A stretch of DNA of 64,000 nt. Source: Paracoccaceae bacterium. Lineage in GTDB: Bacteria; Pseudomonadota; Alphaproteobacteria; Rhodobacterales; Rhodobacteraceae. The stretch spans positions 62,001 to 126,000 of the forward strand of contig JAMWZC010000007.1 of NCBI GenBank assembly GCA_024304985.1. The letters run 5' to 3'. A program made the position numbers and the translations under genes. Each line of letters opens with the position of its first letter. Position 1 is the stretch's first letter. The notes below the pieces were generated by a model. The model was given only the letters and a program-made list of their open reading frames with translations, was not told the DNA's origin and made no database searches. This document shows, piece by piece, positions 19,936 through 28,751 of the stretch.

Positions 19936-20143
19936 CGGCGCGGCCTTTCGATTCCCTTGATCCGGGAATCTGCGGGTCTTGGGGGGCGTGAGTCAACGGG
20001 GTTGCACCGGATCTGGGGATTTCCGCCGAGTTATCCCCAATATATTGGGCGACTGATGCGTCCAGCACATCTTTCAAAGCCGTTGACAGACCCTGTCCGG
20101 CTGCGTCACGCTGCAGTGCAACATCGAAGGACAGATCGCGATC

Positions 20144-20602
20144 ATGCGGCAGATGCACATCCGTTCGGGCGACCCGCGCGAACCCGGCGCCACGGCGTTG
20201 TTGCAGGCCAGCCATGCCCTGATGGAGAGCCTTTTTCCGCCCGAGGACAATCATTACCTGTCGATCGACGCGCTGCGCGTGCCCGAGATTTCGTTCTTCG
20301 TGGCCGAGGATGCAGGCGGCGTGCTGGGCACCATCGCGCTGGCGCGCAAGGCGGGCTATGGCGAGGTGAAGTCGATGTTCGTCAGCCCTGCGGCGCGCGG
20401 GCGGGGCGTGGCGCGGGCGCTGTTGTGTCATCTGGAAGAGGTGGCGCGTGGGATGGGGCTGCCCGTTCTGCGGCTGGAGACAGGGACCTTGCTGGAGGCG
20501 GCGATTGCGCTTTACACGGCGCAGGGATACCGGCGCTGCGGCGCGTTTGGCGACTATGCGGTCAATGGCACCAGCGTTTTCATGGAGAAACCGATTGGCT
20601 GA
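20144..20602 (+). CDS. GNAT-family N-acetyltransferase
   Basis: A 152-residue GNAT domain protein. The acetyl-CoA pyrophosphate-binding loop is SPAARGRGVARALL, preceded by the strand GEVKSMFV, and the C-terminal ETGTLLEAAIALYTAQGYRR matches motif B. Substrate unknown. The ATG at 20144 has AAGGA about 12 bases upstream; a second ATG three codons later is possible. It is followed by another GNAT gene that overlaps it by 8 bases, so the two are probably co-translated. Confidence 0.82.
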   Translation: MRQMHIRSGDPREPGATALLQASHALMESLFPPEDNHYLSIDALRVPEISFFVAEDAGGVLGTIALARKAGYGEVKSMFVSPAARGRGVARALLCHLEEVARGMGLPVLRLETGTLLEAAIALYTAQGYRRCGAFGDYAVNGTSVFMEKPIG

Positions 20603-21080
20603 AGGGCTGGAGACAGGCGCGCCGCGCCGCATGGCACCGGATGAGGACATGGGGCCGGTGCATGCCCTGTTGACGATGGCCTTTGCCTATATGGAGGGAC
20701 GGATCGACCCGCCCTCCTCGCTTGGGCGGATGGGGGTCGAGGCGTTGCGGCAGGCGGCGGCGGATGCAGAGCTGTGGGTCATCGAAGGCGAGGCGGGACC
20801 GCTGGCCTGCATGATCCTGACTCCGCAGGCGGATACGCTTTATCTGGGCAAGCTGGCCGTGGCCCATGCGGTGCGGGGGCGGGGATTGGCGCGAGCCTTG
20901 ATCGCCCTGAGCCTTGATCGCGCGCGGGCGCTGGGTCTGGCGACGGTCAGTTTGCAGACGCGGGTGGAATTGCTGGAGAATCACGCAACCTTTGCGGCGC
21001 TGGGGTTCGAGATGACGGGAACCACGGCGCATCCGGGCTATGACAGGCCGACATCGGTGAGTTTCCGCCGCGCTGTGTAG
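20595..21080 (+). CDS. GNAT-family N-acetyltransferase, second of a pair
   Basis: A protein of about 161 residues with a GNAT fold: acetyl-CoA loop AVRGRGLARALIAL and the ending NHATFAALGFEMTG. The start is uncertain. TTG at 20595 overlaps the preceding gene and keeps the first strand (APRRMAPDEDM), which aligns with the usual GNAT beginning, whereas the first ATG at 20631 would cut into it. The substrate cannot be told. It converges with the lipoprotein gene ending at 21083. Confidence 0.7.
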   Translation: MAEGLETGAPRRMAPDEDMGPVHALLTMAFAYMEGRIDPPSSLGRMGVEALRQAAADAELWVIEGEAGPLACMILTPQADTLYLGKLAVAHAVRGRGLARALIALSLDRARALGLATVSLQTRVELLENHATFAALGFEMTGTTAHPGYDRPTSVSFRRAV

Positions 21081-21082
21081 CG

Positions 21083-21367
21083 TCAGCACGTGAGCAGACC
21101 AAGGATCAGCGCCTGATCGCCGCGGATCTCGCGCACGGTGCATCCGCTGACCTGTTCCATCGCGCGGGCGGCGCGGCCGCCGATAGGGCCCATGCGCGGG
21201 GCGTATTGCGGGTTGGTACGCACGGCTTCGGCCAGATCGCCCTTGACGCGGACGGCAAAGACGCTTCCCTCCACCTCGACCCGCGTGGGAGGGATGCCCA
21301 TGAAATGAGGGCTGCCGCCATCGCAGGCGGGCAAAAGAAGAAGAAGAGGCATGATCCAGCGTGTCAT
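21083..21367 (-). CDS. Small putative lipoprotein
   Basis: A 94-residue protein with a short lipoprotein signal: MTRWIMPLLLLLPAC, where LPAC is a lipobox and Cys15 the predicted lipidated residue. The mature part (PTRVEVEGSVFAVRVKGD, then MEQVSGCTVREIRGDQ) has no recognised domain. The longer open frame upstream is not used because it would bury the signal peptide. It diverges from lrgA with about 106 bases between the starts. Function unknown. Confidence 0.65.
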   Translation of the reverse strand: MTRWIMPLLLLLPACDGGSPHFMGIPPTRVEVEGSVFAVRVKGDLAEAVRTNPQYAPRMGPIGGRAARAMEQVSGCTVREIRGDQALILGLLTC

Positions 21368-21473
21368 GCCGTCATGTGACTCGATATTGGTTAATCTTTT
21401 CTGAACACCTTTCCTTTTGCGCGACCGCCCTGCCTGTGCGCTTATGAGCGCAAACACGCTGTGGAGTGCTGCG

Positions 21474-21845
21474 ATGATCCTGGCCGTTGCCATCCTTCTG
21501 ATCTGTCAGTTGCTGGGGGAGACGCTGGCGCGGGGGCTGGGCCTGCCTGTGCCGGGGCCGGTGCTGGGCATGGCGTTGCTGCTGCTGGGGTGTCTGATGC
21601 TGCCGGGGATGGCGGCGCGGGTCATGCCCACGGCGCAGGGTCTGTTGTCGCATCTGTCGCTGCTGTTCGTGCCTGCTGGTGTCGGGGTGATCAGCCATCT
21701 GGACGTGCTGGGCGGGTCGGGGCCGGCGCTGCTGCTGGTGCTGGTGATCAGCACGGCACTGGCGCTGATCGCGGGCGTTCTGACCTTCGTGGCGGTGGCG
21801 CGGCTGACCGGGAATGCGGACGCCACCGAGGAGCCGCGCGGATGA
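21474..21845 (+). CDS. lrgA: CidA/LrgA-family membrane protein
   Basis: A 123-residue membrane protein with four hydrophobic segments. LGLPVPGPVLGMALLL and LLFVPAGVGVI are the conserved blocks of the CidA/LrgA (holin-like) family, which acts with LrgB in metabolite export or control of cell lysis. The ATG at 21474 is chosen because GGAG lies 8 bases upstream. Its stop overlaps the lrgB start by 4 bases (ATGA). Confidence 0.88.
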   Translation: MILAVAILLICQLLGETLARGLGLPVPGPVLGMALLLLGCLMLPGMAARVMPTAQGLLSHLSLLFVPAGVGVISHLDVLGGSGPALLLVLVISTALALIAGVLTFVAVARLTGNADATEEPRG

Positions 21846-22558
21846 CCGCCCTGCCCGAGATCTGGTCCTATCTGAGCCGCGAACCGTTATTGTGGCTGAC
21901 GGCCACGCTGGTGGCCTATCTGATCGGGGATCAGTTATCGCAGCGCGCCGGGCGCAATCCGTTGGTCAATCCGGTGCTGGTGGCGATGGTCCTGCTGGGC
22001 GGGTTGCTGTGGGTCACCAAGACGCCCTATCAGACCTATTTCGCGGGGGCGCAGTTCGTGCATTTCATGCTGGGACCGGCGACTGTCGCGCTGGCCCTTC
22101 CTCTGTATGTCAATCGAGCGCAGATCCGGCGGGCGCTTTTGCCGATGGTGGCGGCGCTGCTGGCGGGGTCCGTGACGGCCATCGTCTCGGCCCTGTGGAT
22201 CGCGCGGGTTCTGGGGATCGAGGGGCCGGTCTGGCTGTCGCTGGCACCGAAATCCACCACGGCGCCGGTGGCCATCGGCATTGCCGAGCAATTGGGCGGG
22301 CTGCCCACGCTGACGGCGGCGCTGGTGATCCTGACGGGGATCATCGGGGCGGTGATCGTGACGCCGCTGATGCGGCTGATGCATATCCGCGACTGGCGGG
22401 CGCGCGGTTTTGCCGTGGGGGTGGCCGCCCACGGGATCGGCACGGCGCGGGCATTTCAGGTGAATGACACGGCGGGGGCCTTTGCGGGAATCGGGATGGG
22501 GTTGAATGCGCTGCTGACCGCGATCCTTGCGCCCTATGTGGTGTCACTGATGCTGTGA
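21842..22558 (+). CDS. lrgB: LrgB-family membrane protein
   Basis: A 238-residue polytopic membrane protein with the LrgB hallmarks NPVLVAMV, FMLGPATVALALPLY and the LAPKSTTAPVAIGIAE block. LrgB partners with LrgA; in several bacteria the pair is linked to pyruvate or other small-molecule transport. The start overlaps lrgA. A FadR-type regulator follows on the same strand after 70 bases and may control the pair, though this is inferred from position only. Confidence 0.9.
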   Translation: MTALPEIWSYLSREPLLWLTATLVAYLIGDQLSQRAGRNPLVNPVLVAMVLLGGLLWVTKTPYQTYFAGAQFVHFMLGPATVALALPLYVNRAQIRRALLPMVAALLAGSVTAIVSALWIARVLGIEGPVWLSLAPKSTTAPVAIGIAEQLGGLPTLTAALVILTGIIGAVIVTPLMRLMHIRDWRARGFAVGVAAHGIGTARAFQVNDTAGAFAGIGMGLNALLTAILAPYVVSLML

Positions 22559-22628
22559 CCGCGCGGAATTGCGGTTGTCGGGGCGGAATACCGGTCATAT
22601 GATTTTACCAATTCAAACGAGGTAAGCC

Positions 22629-23396
22629 ATGCCGTTCCGGTCTGTTCAGCCAGAGAAGATTTCGACCAGTGTGACCCATCAGATCGAATTGCTGATCCTG
22701 CGCGGCATCCTGCGGCCCGGCGAACGGTTGCCGTCCGAGCGTGAACTGTCCGAGCGGCTGGGCATATCCCGCCCCTCGCTGCGCGAGGCGGTGGCCGAGT
22801 TGCAGGACAAGGGGCTGCTGACCAGCAAGGCCGGGGCGGGGATCTATGTGGCCGATGTGCTGGGCGGGGCGTTTTCGCCAGCGCTGATCCGGCTGTTCGC
22901 AGCCCATGACGAGGCGGTATTCGATTATATCGCCTTTCGCCGGGACATGGAGGGGTTGGCGGCGGAACGGGCGGCGCGGCTGGCCTCGGACACCGATCTG
23001 CGGGTGATCCAGACGATCTTTGACAAGATGCTGGCCGCCCATACCAAACGCGATCCGGCGGATGAAGCGCTGCTGGATGCGGATTTTCACTTGTCGATCA
23101 TCGAAGCCAGTCACAACGTCATCATGCTGCACATGATGCGGTCGATGTATGAATTGCTGCGCGAGGGCGTGTTCTATAACCGGCAGATCATGTTCCGCAA
23201 TCGCAGCATCCGCGATCTGCTGCTGGATCAGCACCGCGCGATCAATGAGGCGATTCAGGCGCGCGATCCTGCCGGAGCGCGGGCAGCGGTCGAGGCGCAT
23301 CTGAATTTCGTCGAGCAGGCATTGACCGATCAGAAGCGGGCCGAGCATCACGAGGCCATTGCGCGGCAACGCTATGAGCACGAGCAGCGCCGCTAG
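22629..23396 (+). CDS. FadR/GntR-family transcriptional regulator
   Basis: A 255-residue GntR-superfamily regulator. The N-terminal winged helix (LRPGERLPSERELSERLG, then ISRPSLREAVAEL) is followed by an all-helical FCD ligand domain from about residue 95 with the metal-binding-type residues typical of PdhR/LldR/GlcC relatives (DADFHLSIIEASHN). Such proteins usually sense organic acids. It follows lrgAB and is ended by a strong shared terminator. Confidence 0.88.
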   Translation: MPFRSVQPEKISTSVTHQIELLILRGILRPGERLPSERELSERLGISRPSLREAVAELQDKGLLTSKAGAGIYVADVLGGAFSPALIRLFAAHDEAVFDYIAFRRDMEGLAAERAARLASDTDLRVIQTIFDKMLAAHTKRDPADEALLDADFHLSIIEASHNVIMLHMMRSMYELLREGVFYNRQIMFRNRSIRDLLLDQHRAINEAIQARDPAGARAAVEAHLNFVEQALTDQKRAEHHEAIARQRYEHEQRR

Positions 23397-23434
23397 GGTG
23401 GCGGCGCGCCTACGGCGTTCCTTGCGGGCATGAA

Positions 23435-23465
23435 AAAACCCCGCAGTGGGCTGCGGGGTTTTGTT
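23435..23465. terminator. Bidirectional intrinsic terminator
   Basis: AAAACCCCGCAG (23435-23446), loop TGGG, CTGCGGGGTTTT (23451-23462), with a run of A on one side and T on the other, so it should work on both strands. It closes the FadR-type gene on the + strand and the atp operon on the minus strand. Confidence 0.92.
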
Positions 23466-23488
23466 CTTTTCGGGATTTTCCGTGCGGA

Positions 23489-24061
23489 TCAGTGCAGCTT
23501 GGCATCCACGATGGCGATACCCTCGTCGATGGTCTTGCCTGCGTCAGCGGCGGTCATCTGCTTGGCGATCACGTCACGGGCCGCACCAATGGCGATGACG
23601 ACAGCACGGTCGCGCACTTCCTTGATGGCGGCTGCTTCGGCGGACGCGATCTGATCCTCGGCGGCGGCGATGCGGCGCGCGATGGATGCCTTGAGGTCTT
23701 CCTTGGCCTGTGCAGCGGAAGCGTTGGCTTCGTCACGGGCCTGGGCGACGATGCGGTCGGCCTGTTCCTGCACTTCTTTCTGCTTACGCTCGTAGGAGGC
23801 CAGCAGGGTCTGCGCCTCTTCCCGCAGGGCGCGGGCTTCTTCCAGTTCGGACTTGATGGTGGCGGCGCGCTTGTCCAGCAGGCCGCCGATCATTGCGGGC
23901 ACCTTGAAATAGAACAGGATGCCGATGAAGATCAGGAAGGAGACCAGAACCACGAAATCGGTGTTCTTCAGCGAGAAGAACGGACCTTCCGCGGCCAGTG
24001 CCGGGCTGGAGGTCAGCGCCAGAAGCGCGGGGAGGAGGATCAGCTTGCGCATCGGAGTCAC
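23489..24061 (-). CDS. atpF: F0F1 ATP synthase subunit b
   Basis: Peripheral-stalk subunit of the F0 sector. The 190-residue protein has an N-terminal hydrophobic stretch (signal-like, ending SSPALAAEG), a second membrane helix ([20 protein letters not shown]) and a long Ala/Glu/Lys-rich helix that pairs with b'. Last gene of atpIBEF'F. The start used (MTPMRKL) overlaps the b' stop by 4 bases; an internal Met three codons later is possible. Confidence 0.94.
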   Translation of the reverse strand: MTPMRKLILLPALLALTSSPALAAEGPFFSLKNTDFVVLVSFLIFIGILFYFKVPAMIGGLLDKRAATIKSELEEARALREEAQTLLASYERKQKEVQEQADRIVAQARDEANASAAQAKEDLKASIARRIAAAEDQIASAEAAAIKEVRDRAVVIAIGAARDVIAKQMTAADAGKTIDEGIAIVDAKLH

Positions 24062-24579
24062 CCTTTCATCCGGGCGTTGACCGCGGCGGTCACGCTGCGG
24101 GCATCGGCCTTGCCACCCATGGCGGCGACGATTTCCTTGGCGGTGTCCTTGGCCACTTCGGTGACATTCTCAAGGGCGGTCGCGCGAATCTCGGCGATGG
24201 CTTTCTCGCCTTCGGCAGCTTTTGCCGCGATCTGGGCGTCCGCCTTGGCAATCGCCTTGTCGAGATCGGCCTGAATGTCGGCCTTGGCCTCGGCAATGAT
24301 GCGGTTCGCTTCAAGCCGGGCGTCGGCGAGGGCCTTGTTATAGGCAGCCTCGGCCTCGATGGCCTTGGCACGCAGGTTTTCGGCTGCGGCAATATCGTTG
24401 GTGATCGTCCCCTGACGTTCGGCCAGAACAGCACCGATCCGCGGCAGGGCGATACGGGAGAGGATGAAATAGATCACGACCAACGTGATCAGCAGCCAGA
24501 AGATCTGGTTGCCGAAGGTCGAGAAATCCAGTTGCGGCATGCCGGGGCCGGATGCTGCGCCCGTTGCTTCGGTTGCCAT
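24058..24579 (-). CDS. atpG: F0F1 ATP synthase subunit b'
   Basis: Second, diverged b-type stalk subunit, as found in photosynthetic bacteria and many alphaproteobacteria. The 173-residue protein has one membrane helix ([21 protein letters not shown]) after a short polar N-terminus and then a long amphipathic helix ([19 protein letters not shown] onward). It lies between atpE and atpF. The symbol varies between atpG, atpX and atpF2 in different schemes. Confidence 0.92.
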   Translation of the reverse strand: MATEATGAASGPGMPQLDFSTFGNQIFWLLITLVVIYFILSRIALPRIGAVLAERQGTITNDIAAAENLRAKAIEAEAAYNKALADARLEANRIIAEAKADIQADLDKAIAKADAQIAAKAAEGEKAIAEIRATALENVTEVAKDTAKEIVAAMGGKADARSVTAAVNARMKG

Positions 24580-24657
24580 GTCGTTCTCCCTTGGGAAACG
24601 TGCCGTGGTGGATGGATGGGCCCGTCAGGCCCATCCGATCTTGAATCGTCGTCCGTA

Positions 24658-24894
24658 TCAGACGGCGAACATCAGCAGCAGAGCGACCAGGAACGAGAAG
24701 ATGCCCAGTGCTTCTGCGAATGCGATGCCGATGAACAGCGTGGCGGTCTGGCCAGCTGCGGCAGAGGGGTTGCGCAGTGCGCCTGCCAGGAAGTTGCCGG
24801 CAACGTTGCCCACACCGAGGGCGGCAAGACCCATGCCCAGCGCCGAGATGCCTGCGCCGATGAACTTGCCCATTTCTGCGATATCGCCTTCCAT
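24658..24894 (-). CDS. atpE: F0F1 ATP synthase subunit c
   Basis: Proton-translocating ring subunit of 78 residues with two membrane helices. The polar loop RNPSA (from Arg41) and the proton-binding carboxylate Glu61 in [10 protein letters not shown] are both present. Glycine-rich helix one ([21 protein letters not shown]) allows tight ring packing. The site uses glutamate rather than the aspartate of E. coli. It lies between atpB and the b' gene. Confidence 0.97.
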   Translation of the reverse strand: MEGDIAEMGKFIGAGISALGMGLAALGVGNVAGNFLAGALRNPSAAAGQTATLFIGIAFAEALGIFSFLVALLLMFAV

Positions 24895-24937
24895 TTGAAC
24901 TCTCTCCTTGGTTGGAATGGCTGGAATGATCCGGACC

Positions 24938-25690
24938 TTAGTGGTGGGGATGAAGCGCGTCCTTGAGATACACGCAGGTCAGGATGGTGAACACATAGGC
25001 CTGAATGAAGCAGACCAGAATTTCGAGGCCATACATGGCGACAACGCCCAGGATGGCCAGCGGCGACAGGGCGACAAGCCCTGCGAAGGCGGCGAACACC
25101 TTCACCACGGCGTGGCCTGCGGTCATGTTGCCGGCAAGACGGATGGAGTGGCTGACGGGGCGAACGAAGTAGCTGATCACCTCGATCAGCGCCAGAACCG
25201 GACGCAGGGCCAGCGGCGCGCTGGTCACCCAGAACATGCCCAGAAAGGCCGGACCGTTCTTGACGAAACCGAGGATCGTCACGGTCAGGAACACGGCCAG
25301 CGCCAGAACGCCTGTCACAGCGATATGGCTGGTGGTGGTGAAGGCCATCGGCACGAGGCCGAGGAAGTTCGAGAACAGAACGAACATGAACAGGGTCATG
25401 ATATAGGGGAAATACCTGAGACCGTCCTTGCCGGTCACGTCTTCCACCATCTTGTAGACGAAGCCATAGGCCAGTTCGCCGATGGACTGGCTGCGGGTCG
25501 GGATCACGGCGCGGCGCGAGGTGCCCAGCACCAGCATCGCGGTGATGCCGAGGATTGCGATGACCATCCACAGGGTCACGTTGGTCGGCGTGTACCAGTT
25601 CACCATGTCACCGCCGAACAGCGGCTTGACCAGAAACTGTCCCATCGGATCGAATTTCAGACCCGTGCCTGTCGCTGCATCCGTTGCCAT
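24938..25690 (-). CDS. atpB: F0F1 ATP synthase subunit a
   Basis: Membrane stator subunit that forms the proton half-channels against the c-ring. The 250-residue protein has multiple helices and the essential arginine Arg184 in [13 protein letters not shown]. The segment [17 protein letters not shown] is also conserved. It follows atpI by 17 bases on the minus strand. The F1 genes are not in this window, in line with the split F0 and F1 operons common in alphaproteobacteria. Confidence 0.96.
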   Translation of the reverse strand: MATDAATGTGLKFDPMGQFLVKPLFGGDMVNWYTPTNVTLWMVIAILGITAMLVLGTSRRAVIPTRSQSIGELAYGFVYKMVEDVTGKDGLRYFPYIMTLFMFVLFSNFLGLVPMAFTTTSHIAVTGVLALAVFLTVTILGFVKNGPAFLGMFWVTSAPLALRPVLALIEVISYFVRPVSHSIRLAGNMTAGHAVVKVFAAFAGLVALSPLAILGVVAMYGLEILVCFIQAYVFTILTCVYLKDALHPHH

Positions 25691-25707
25691 GACCCGTCCT
25701 CTTGCCG

Positions 25708-26043
25708 TCAGCCCCTTGGGGCGCCTGTCTCGTCAGCCTCATCGGCCTGTTTGGTCTTCTGGACCTCCTGTGCGGAGCGGAGCATCGTCTTTACCCCTGC
25801 CGCAAGGCCCAGCAATGTGAAGAGCACCAGAAAGATCGGGAGCGTCCCGAACAGGCTGTCCAGCCCGTATCCGATGCCGAAGCCGATCCCCAGACCGGCC
25901 ACAAGTTCGATCACCATGCGCCATGCCAGATTGGCCTGCGAGTAGTGTTCATCCGCACGGGGCTTGGGCGCGTGAGCCGCTTTCGCCGCCGCGATCCTTG
26001 CCTCAAGCTCGGCCAGTTGCCGCTGCTGATCCGGACCCGTCAC
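25708..26043 (-). CDS. atpI: ATP synthase assembly protein I (AtpI-like)
   Basis: A 111-residue protein with a charged, helical N-terminus ([19 protein letters not shown]) and two membrane helices ([20 protein letters not shown] and the following [14 protein letters not shown]), as in the AtpI/AtpZ group that helps assemble the c-ring. The start is GTG at 26043, preceded by a strong AGGGGGG about 9 bases upstream; the longer open frame from 26130 has no support. First gene of the F0 operon. Confidence 0.85.
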   Translation of the reverse strand: MTGPDQQRQLAELEARIAAAKAAHAPKPRADEHYSQANLAWRMVIELVAGLGIGFGIGYGLDSLFGTLPIFLVLFTLLGLAAGVKTMLRSAQEVQKTKQADEADETGAPRG

Positions 26044-26149
26044 GCCAGAGACCCCCCTTCGGATGGTTGGCGCATTGCTATGCGCAGGGACGTTGTGAGT
26101 CAAGCGCCCTTGCCGCAGCGCCGCATTCACGACAAGCTATTGTTTTAAT

Positions 26150-26170
26150 GAGTATTTATAGCAAGATGAA
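26150..26170 (+). repeat. Dispersed 21-base intergenic repeat, copy 3
   Basis: GAGTATTT, ATAG, CAAGATGAA. Unlike the other copies it lies between divergent genes (atpI on the minus strand and the ArsR regulator on the + strand). Confidence 0.6.
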
Positions 26171-26274
26171 ACCGTGCAGCTGTTCTGTCGCAGGGTGCTT
26201 TGCGGCCACGCGGGGCCGGTGGGCATATTCAACCATCCGGTTGACGATTGCGGGCATGCGCGCTTAATGGCGGC

Positions 26275-26628
26275 ATGACCGATCCGCTAGATACCGTCTT
26301 TGCCGCCTTGGCCGACCCGACCCGCCGCGCGATCCTGTCGATGCTGCTGGAGGATGACATGGCCGTGACGGATGTGGCGGAACCTTTCCAGATGAGCCTT
26401 GCGGGCATTTCCAAGCATCTGGCCATACTGGCGGGGGCGGGGCTGATCACGCAGGAGAAGCGGGGCCGCGTGAAGTGGTGCAAGCTGGAACCAGACGCGC
26501 TGCGCGCGGCAAGTGTCTGGATGCAGGGGTTCGGGCAATTCGAACCGGTGAACCTTGACGCCTTCGAGCGGTTTCTGGCGGCGGAATTGCCGGGCGAGGA
26601 CGAGGGTCTGGCCGTTCAGGGGGATTGA
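26275..26628 (+). CDS. ArsR-family transcriptional regulator
   Basis: A 117-residue winged-helix repressor: LADPTRRAILSMLLEDDMAV, recognition segment MSLAGISKHLAILAGAGLI, then wing QEKRGRVKWCKLEP. It lacks the CVC metal site of ArsR/SmtB, so it belongs to the group near SdpR that does not need metals. The ATG at 26275 is chosen over one nine codons earlier because the domain begins right after it. Its 3' end overlaps the converging transporter gene by 13 bases. Target unknown. Confidence 0.85.
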   Translation: MTDPLDTVFAALADPTRRAILSMLLEDDMAVTDVAEPFQMSLAGISKHLAILAGAGLITQEKRGRVKWCKLEPDALRAASVWMQGFGQFEPVNLDAFERFLAAELPGEDEGLAVQGD

Positions 26629-27527
26629 GGTGTGGGTGCCGGGGCGGGCGCGTCGTCGCGCAACAGCAGCAACAGCGCCAGAATGGTCAGCGCGACCCCG
26701 CCCAGCACCCATGCCGAGGGCAGGCCATTGCCAAGGGCGAATTCCAGCAGGATCACCCAGCTTGGGGTGAGATAGGTGTAGGCCATCACCTTGGCCGAGG
26801 GCAGGTGCATGGTCGCGTATTGCAAGAGCACGAAGGTTGTCGCACTGGCGAAGATCGAGACATAGGCGAGCGTGATCCAGACGATCCCCGGCAGGGCCAT
26901 CCAGTCGGTGGCGCGGATCGCGGACCAGGCCCATGCCGTCACCAGAAGCCCGCCGCCGATCAGCATGCCGAAGGTAAAGACAACGGGCGGCTCTCCCCTG
27001 TTCAGTTTGCGCACCATCGGCGTGTAGACGGCATGGGCGATGCAGCCGACGAAGAAGATCGCCTCGCCCCGGCCAATCTGAAACCGGGCGAGCGCCGCCA
27101 GATCGGCGCGGAAGATCACCCAGACCGCGCCCACGGCACCGATGGCCAGCGCCAGCGCCATGCGCGGCGTGGTGATCTGGCGCAGCAGAAACCAGCCCGC
27201 GATGCCCGCGATGACTGGCGTGAGGGTGAAGACTGCCGATGCCGAGACGGCCTGCGCCGTTTTCAGGCCCTCGAACATCAGCACGAAGTAGATGCCGAAC
27301 ATGCCGCCCAGCAGCAGGTAGCGCCAAGGGGCTTGCAGCGCGCGGCGCGGCAGGCCGGTGGTCAAGGCGGCGGCGATGCCCACGATGGCGGCGGCCAGCC
27401 AGAAGCGCAGCGCGGTCAAAGCAGCGGGGTCGATATGGGGCGCGGCCATGACCCCCAGCGAGAAGCTGCCCGCGACCAGCGCAGAGAAGAGCAGCATCGC
27501 CAGATGGCCGCGCGCCTGACCACTCAT
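26616..27527 (-). CDS. EamA/DMT-family transporter
   Basis: A 303-residue inner-membrane protein with about ten helices arranged as two EamA repeats. Typical blocks are LTALRFWLAAAIVGIAAAL in the first repeat and LTPSWVILLEFALGNGLPS near the end of the second. Probably exports a small metabolite or amino acid. Its start overlaps the stop of the LysR gene by 4 bases, so the regulator and transporter form one transcription unit. Confidence 0.87.
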   Translation of the reverse strand: MSGQARGHLAMLLFSALVAGSFSLGVMAAPHIDPAALTALRFWLAAAIVGIAAALTTGLPRRALQAPWRYLLLGGMFGIYFVLMFEGLKTAQAVSASAVFTLTPVIAGIAGWFLLRQITTPRMALALAIGAVGAVWVIFRADLAALARFQIGRGEAIFFVGCIAHAVYTPMVRKLNRGEPPVVFTFGMLIGGGLLVTAWAWSAIRATDWMALPGIVWITLAYVSIFASATTFVLLQYATMHLPSAKVMAYTYLTPSWVILLEFALGNGLPSAWVLGGVALTILALLLLLRDDAPAPAPTPQSP

Positions 27528-28432
27528 GTGTCGCGGGTTCCCTGTGCCTCGGCGTCAAGCGGCTGGCGGCGTGCCTGTGCCTTGAGAAAGGAGAGGAAGG
27601 TCTGGACCTTGGTGGTGCGGTGCAGATCGACATGGGTGACCAGCCAGAGCGGCGCCTCCCATTCCGGGCGGGCGGGTGCGATCTCCAGAAGCTCAGGGTG
27701 GGCGTCGGCCTCCCATTGGCTGAGAAAGCCGATGCCCATGCCGCGCAGCACGGCCATTTCCAGCGCGCCCATATCGGTGCTGCGGAAAACGACGTTCTCT
27801 TCGGGGATGGTATTCCAGAGCCATTGGTTGAAGGGGGCGCGGTTGGATTTGTCGTCATTGGCGACGAAGAAATGGTCGGTGAAATCCTCGGGTCCGTCGG
27901 GCAGGCCGTGGCGGTCGGCATAGGCAGGGGTCGCGTAAAGCGCGGGAGCCATGCTGATGAAGGGCTGGACCACGTTGTCGGGCTGGTCTGGAACAGATCC
28001 GGCGCGGATCGCCACATGCGCCTCGCCATATTCCAGACGGAAGAGACGTTCGCCCGTCAGATATCGCAGGATGATACCGGGATGCGCCACGCGGAAGGCG
28101 GCCAGAACCGGCAGGATCAACGCCTCCAGCCCGGCAAGAGAGGTGATCACCAGCTCGCCCGAGACATCCTTGCCGCGCCCCTTGATGCGGCCTGCCAGTT
28201 GCGCGAACTGGTCATCGGTGGCGGCGGCGACGCGCAAGAGATCCTCGCCCGCCTCGGTCGCGGTATAGCCGCGTGGGTGACGCTGGAAGAGTTTGACGCC
28301 CAGCCGCTGTTCCAGCGCGTCGATATGGCGGATCACGGTGGCATGGTGAACGCCCAGCACCTCGGCGGCGCCGCTGACCGTGCCCATGCGGGCGACGTGA
28401 TAGGCGGTGCGGATTTCATCCCAGTTGTCCAT
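27524..28432 (-). CDS. LysR-family transcriptional regulator
   Basis: A 302-residue LysR regulator: helix-turn-helix in the first 60 residues (MGTVSGAAEVLGVHHATVIRH) followed by a periplasmic-binding-like co-inducer domain. The ATG at 28432, preceded by GGAG, gives the normal length; an open frame of 47 more codons upstream is not used. It is translationally coupled to the EamA transporter gene, which suggests, without proof, that it controls that exporter in response to the exported compound. Confidence 0.88.
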   Translation of the reverse strand: MDNWDEIRTAYHVARMGTVSGAAEVLGVHHATVIRHIDALEQRLGVKLFQRHPRGYTATEAGEDLLRVAAATDDQFAQLAGRIKGRGKDVSGELVITSLAGLEALILPVLAAFRVAHPGIILRYLTGERLFRLEYGEAHVAIRAGSVPDQPDNVVQPFISMAPALYATPAYADRHGLPDGPEDFTDHFFVANDDKSNRAPFNQWLWNTIPEENVVFRSTDMGALEMAVLRGMGIGFLSQWEADAHPELLEIAPARPEWEAPLWLVTHVDLHRTTKVQTFLSFLKAQARRQPLDAEAQGTRDT

Positions 28433-28751
28433 CGGGGTCTCCTTGGGCGGTGGGCTGCGTTCTGTGCAGGGTTGCACATGTCCCGATAAAAACGCGGGTT
28501 GCGCGGCGATGACAAGGGGCAAAGGGCTGAACGGCTTGACTCTGCCAGCGGGCGCGCCTAAAGCCTCCGCCATTCCGGAGGTCTGTCAGAACTTCCGGTC
28601 CCTTGGGCTTGGCCCGGGATCGCCCCCCGTCAGCGCGTTGCGCCCACGGGGGCTGTTCCGGTTTTCATGGTCCGGTCCCGGGGATCATTGGCAAGGAGAG
28701 CGGCGCTTCTTATCTGAAGCGTCAAACGCAACGGGCAAAGGAGCCGTTTAG
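28433..28751. other. Divergent intergenic region upstream of ffh and lysR
   Basis: A 319-base gap with no credible gene. It holds a promoter-like pair for ffh at 28536-28564 and a short perfect hairpin, CCTCCG (28564-28569) with CGGAGG (28576-28581). The SRP RNA signature expected of an ffs gene was looked for and not seen. Confidence 0.6.
28536..28564 (+). promoter_or_regulatory. Candidate promoter for the ffh-rpsP operon
   Basis: TTGACT (28536-28541), a 17-base spacer and TAAAGC (28559-28564). The -35 box is a close match and the -10 a weak one, a common pattern in alphaproteobacterial sigma-70 promoters. It would give a leader of roughly 180 bases before ffh. Confidence 0.4.

Noticed and set aside
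22588..22613. Possible FadR-type operator before the regulator at 22629 (GGT, about 11 bases, ACC)
   Set aside because: Half-sites are too short and the spacing does not match the TGGT-N2/3-ACCA pattern known for PdhR/LldR relatives.
28433..28751. Possible SRP RNA gene next to ffh
   Set aside because: The conserved GGAAGGAAGCAGCC-type tetraloop and loop E region was not found on either strand.
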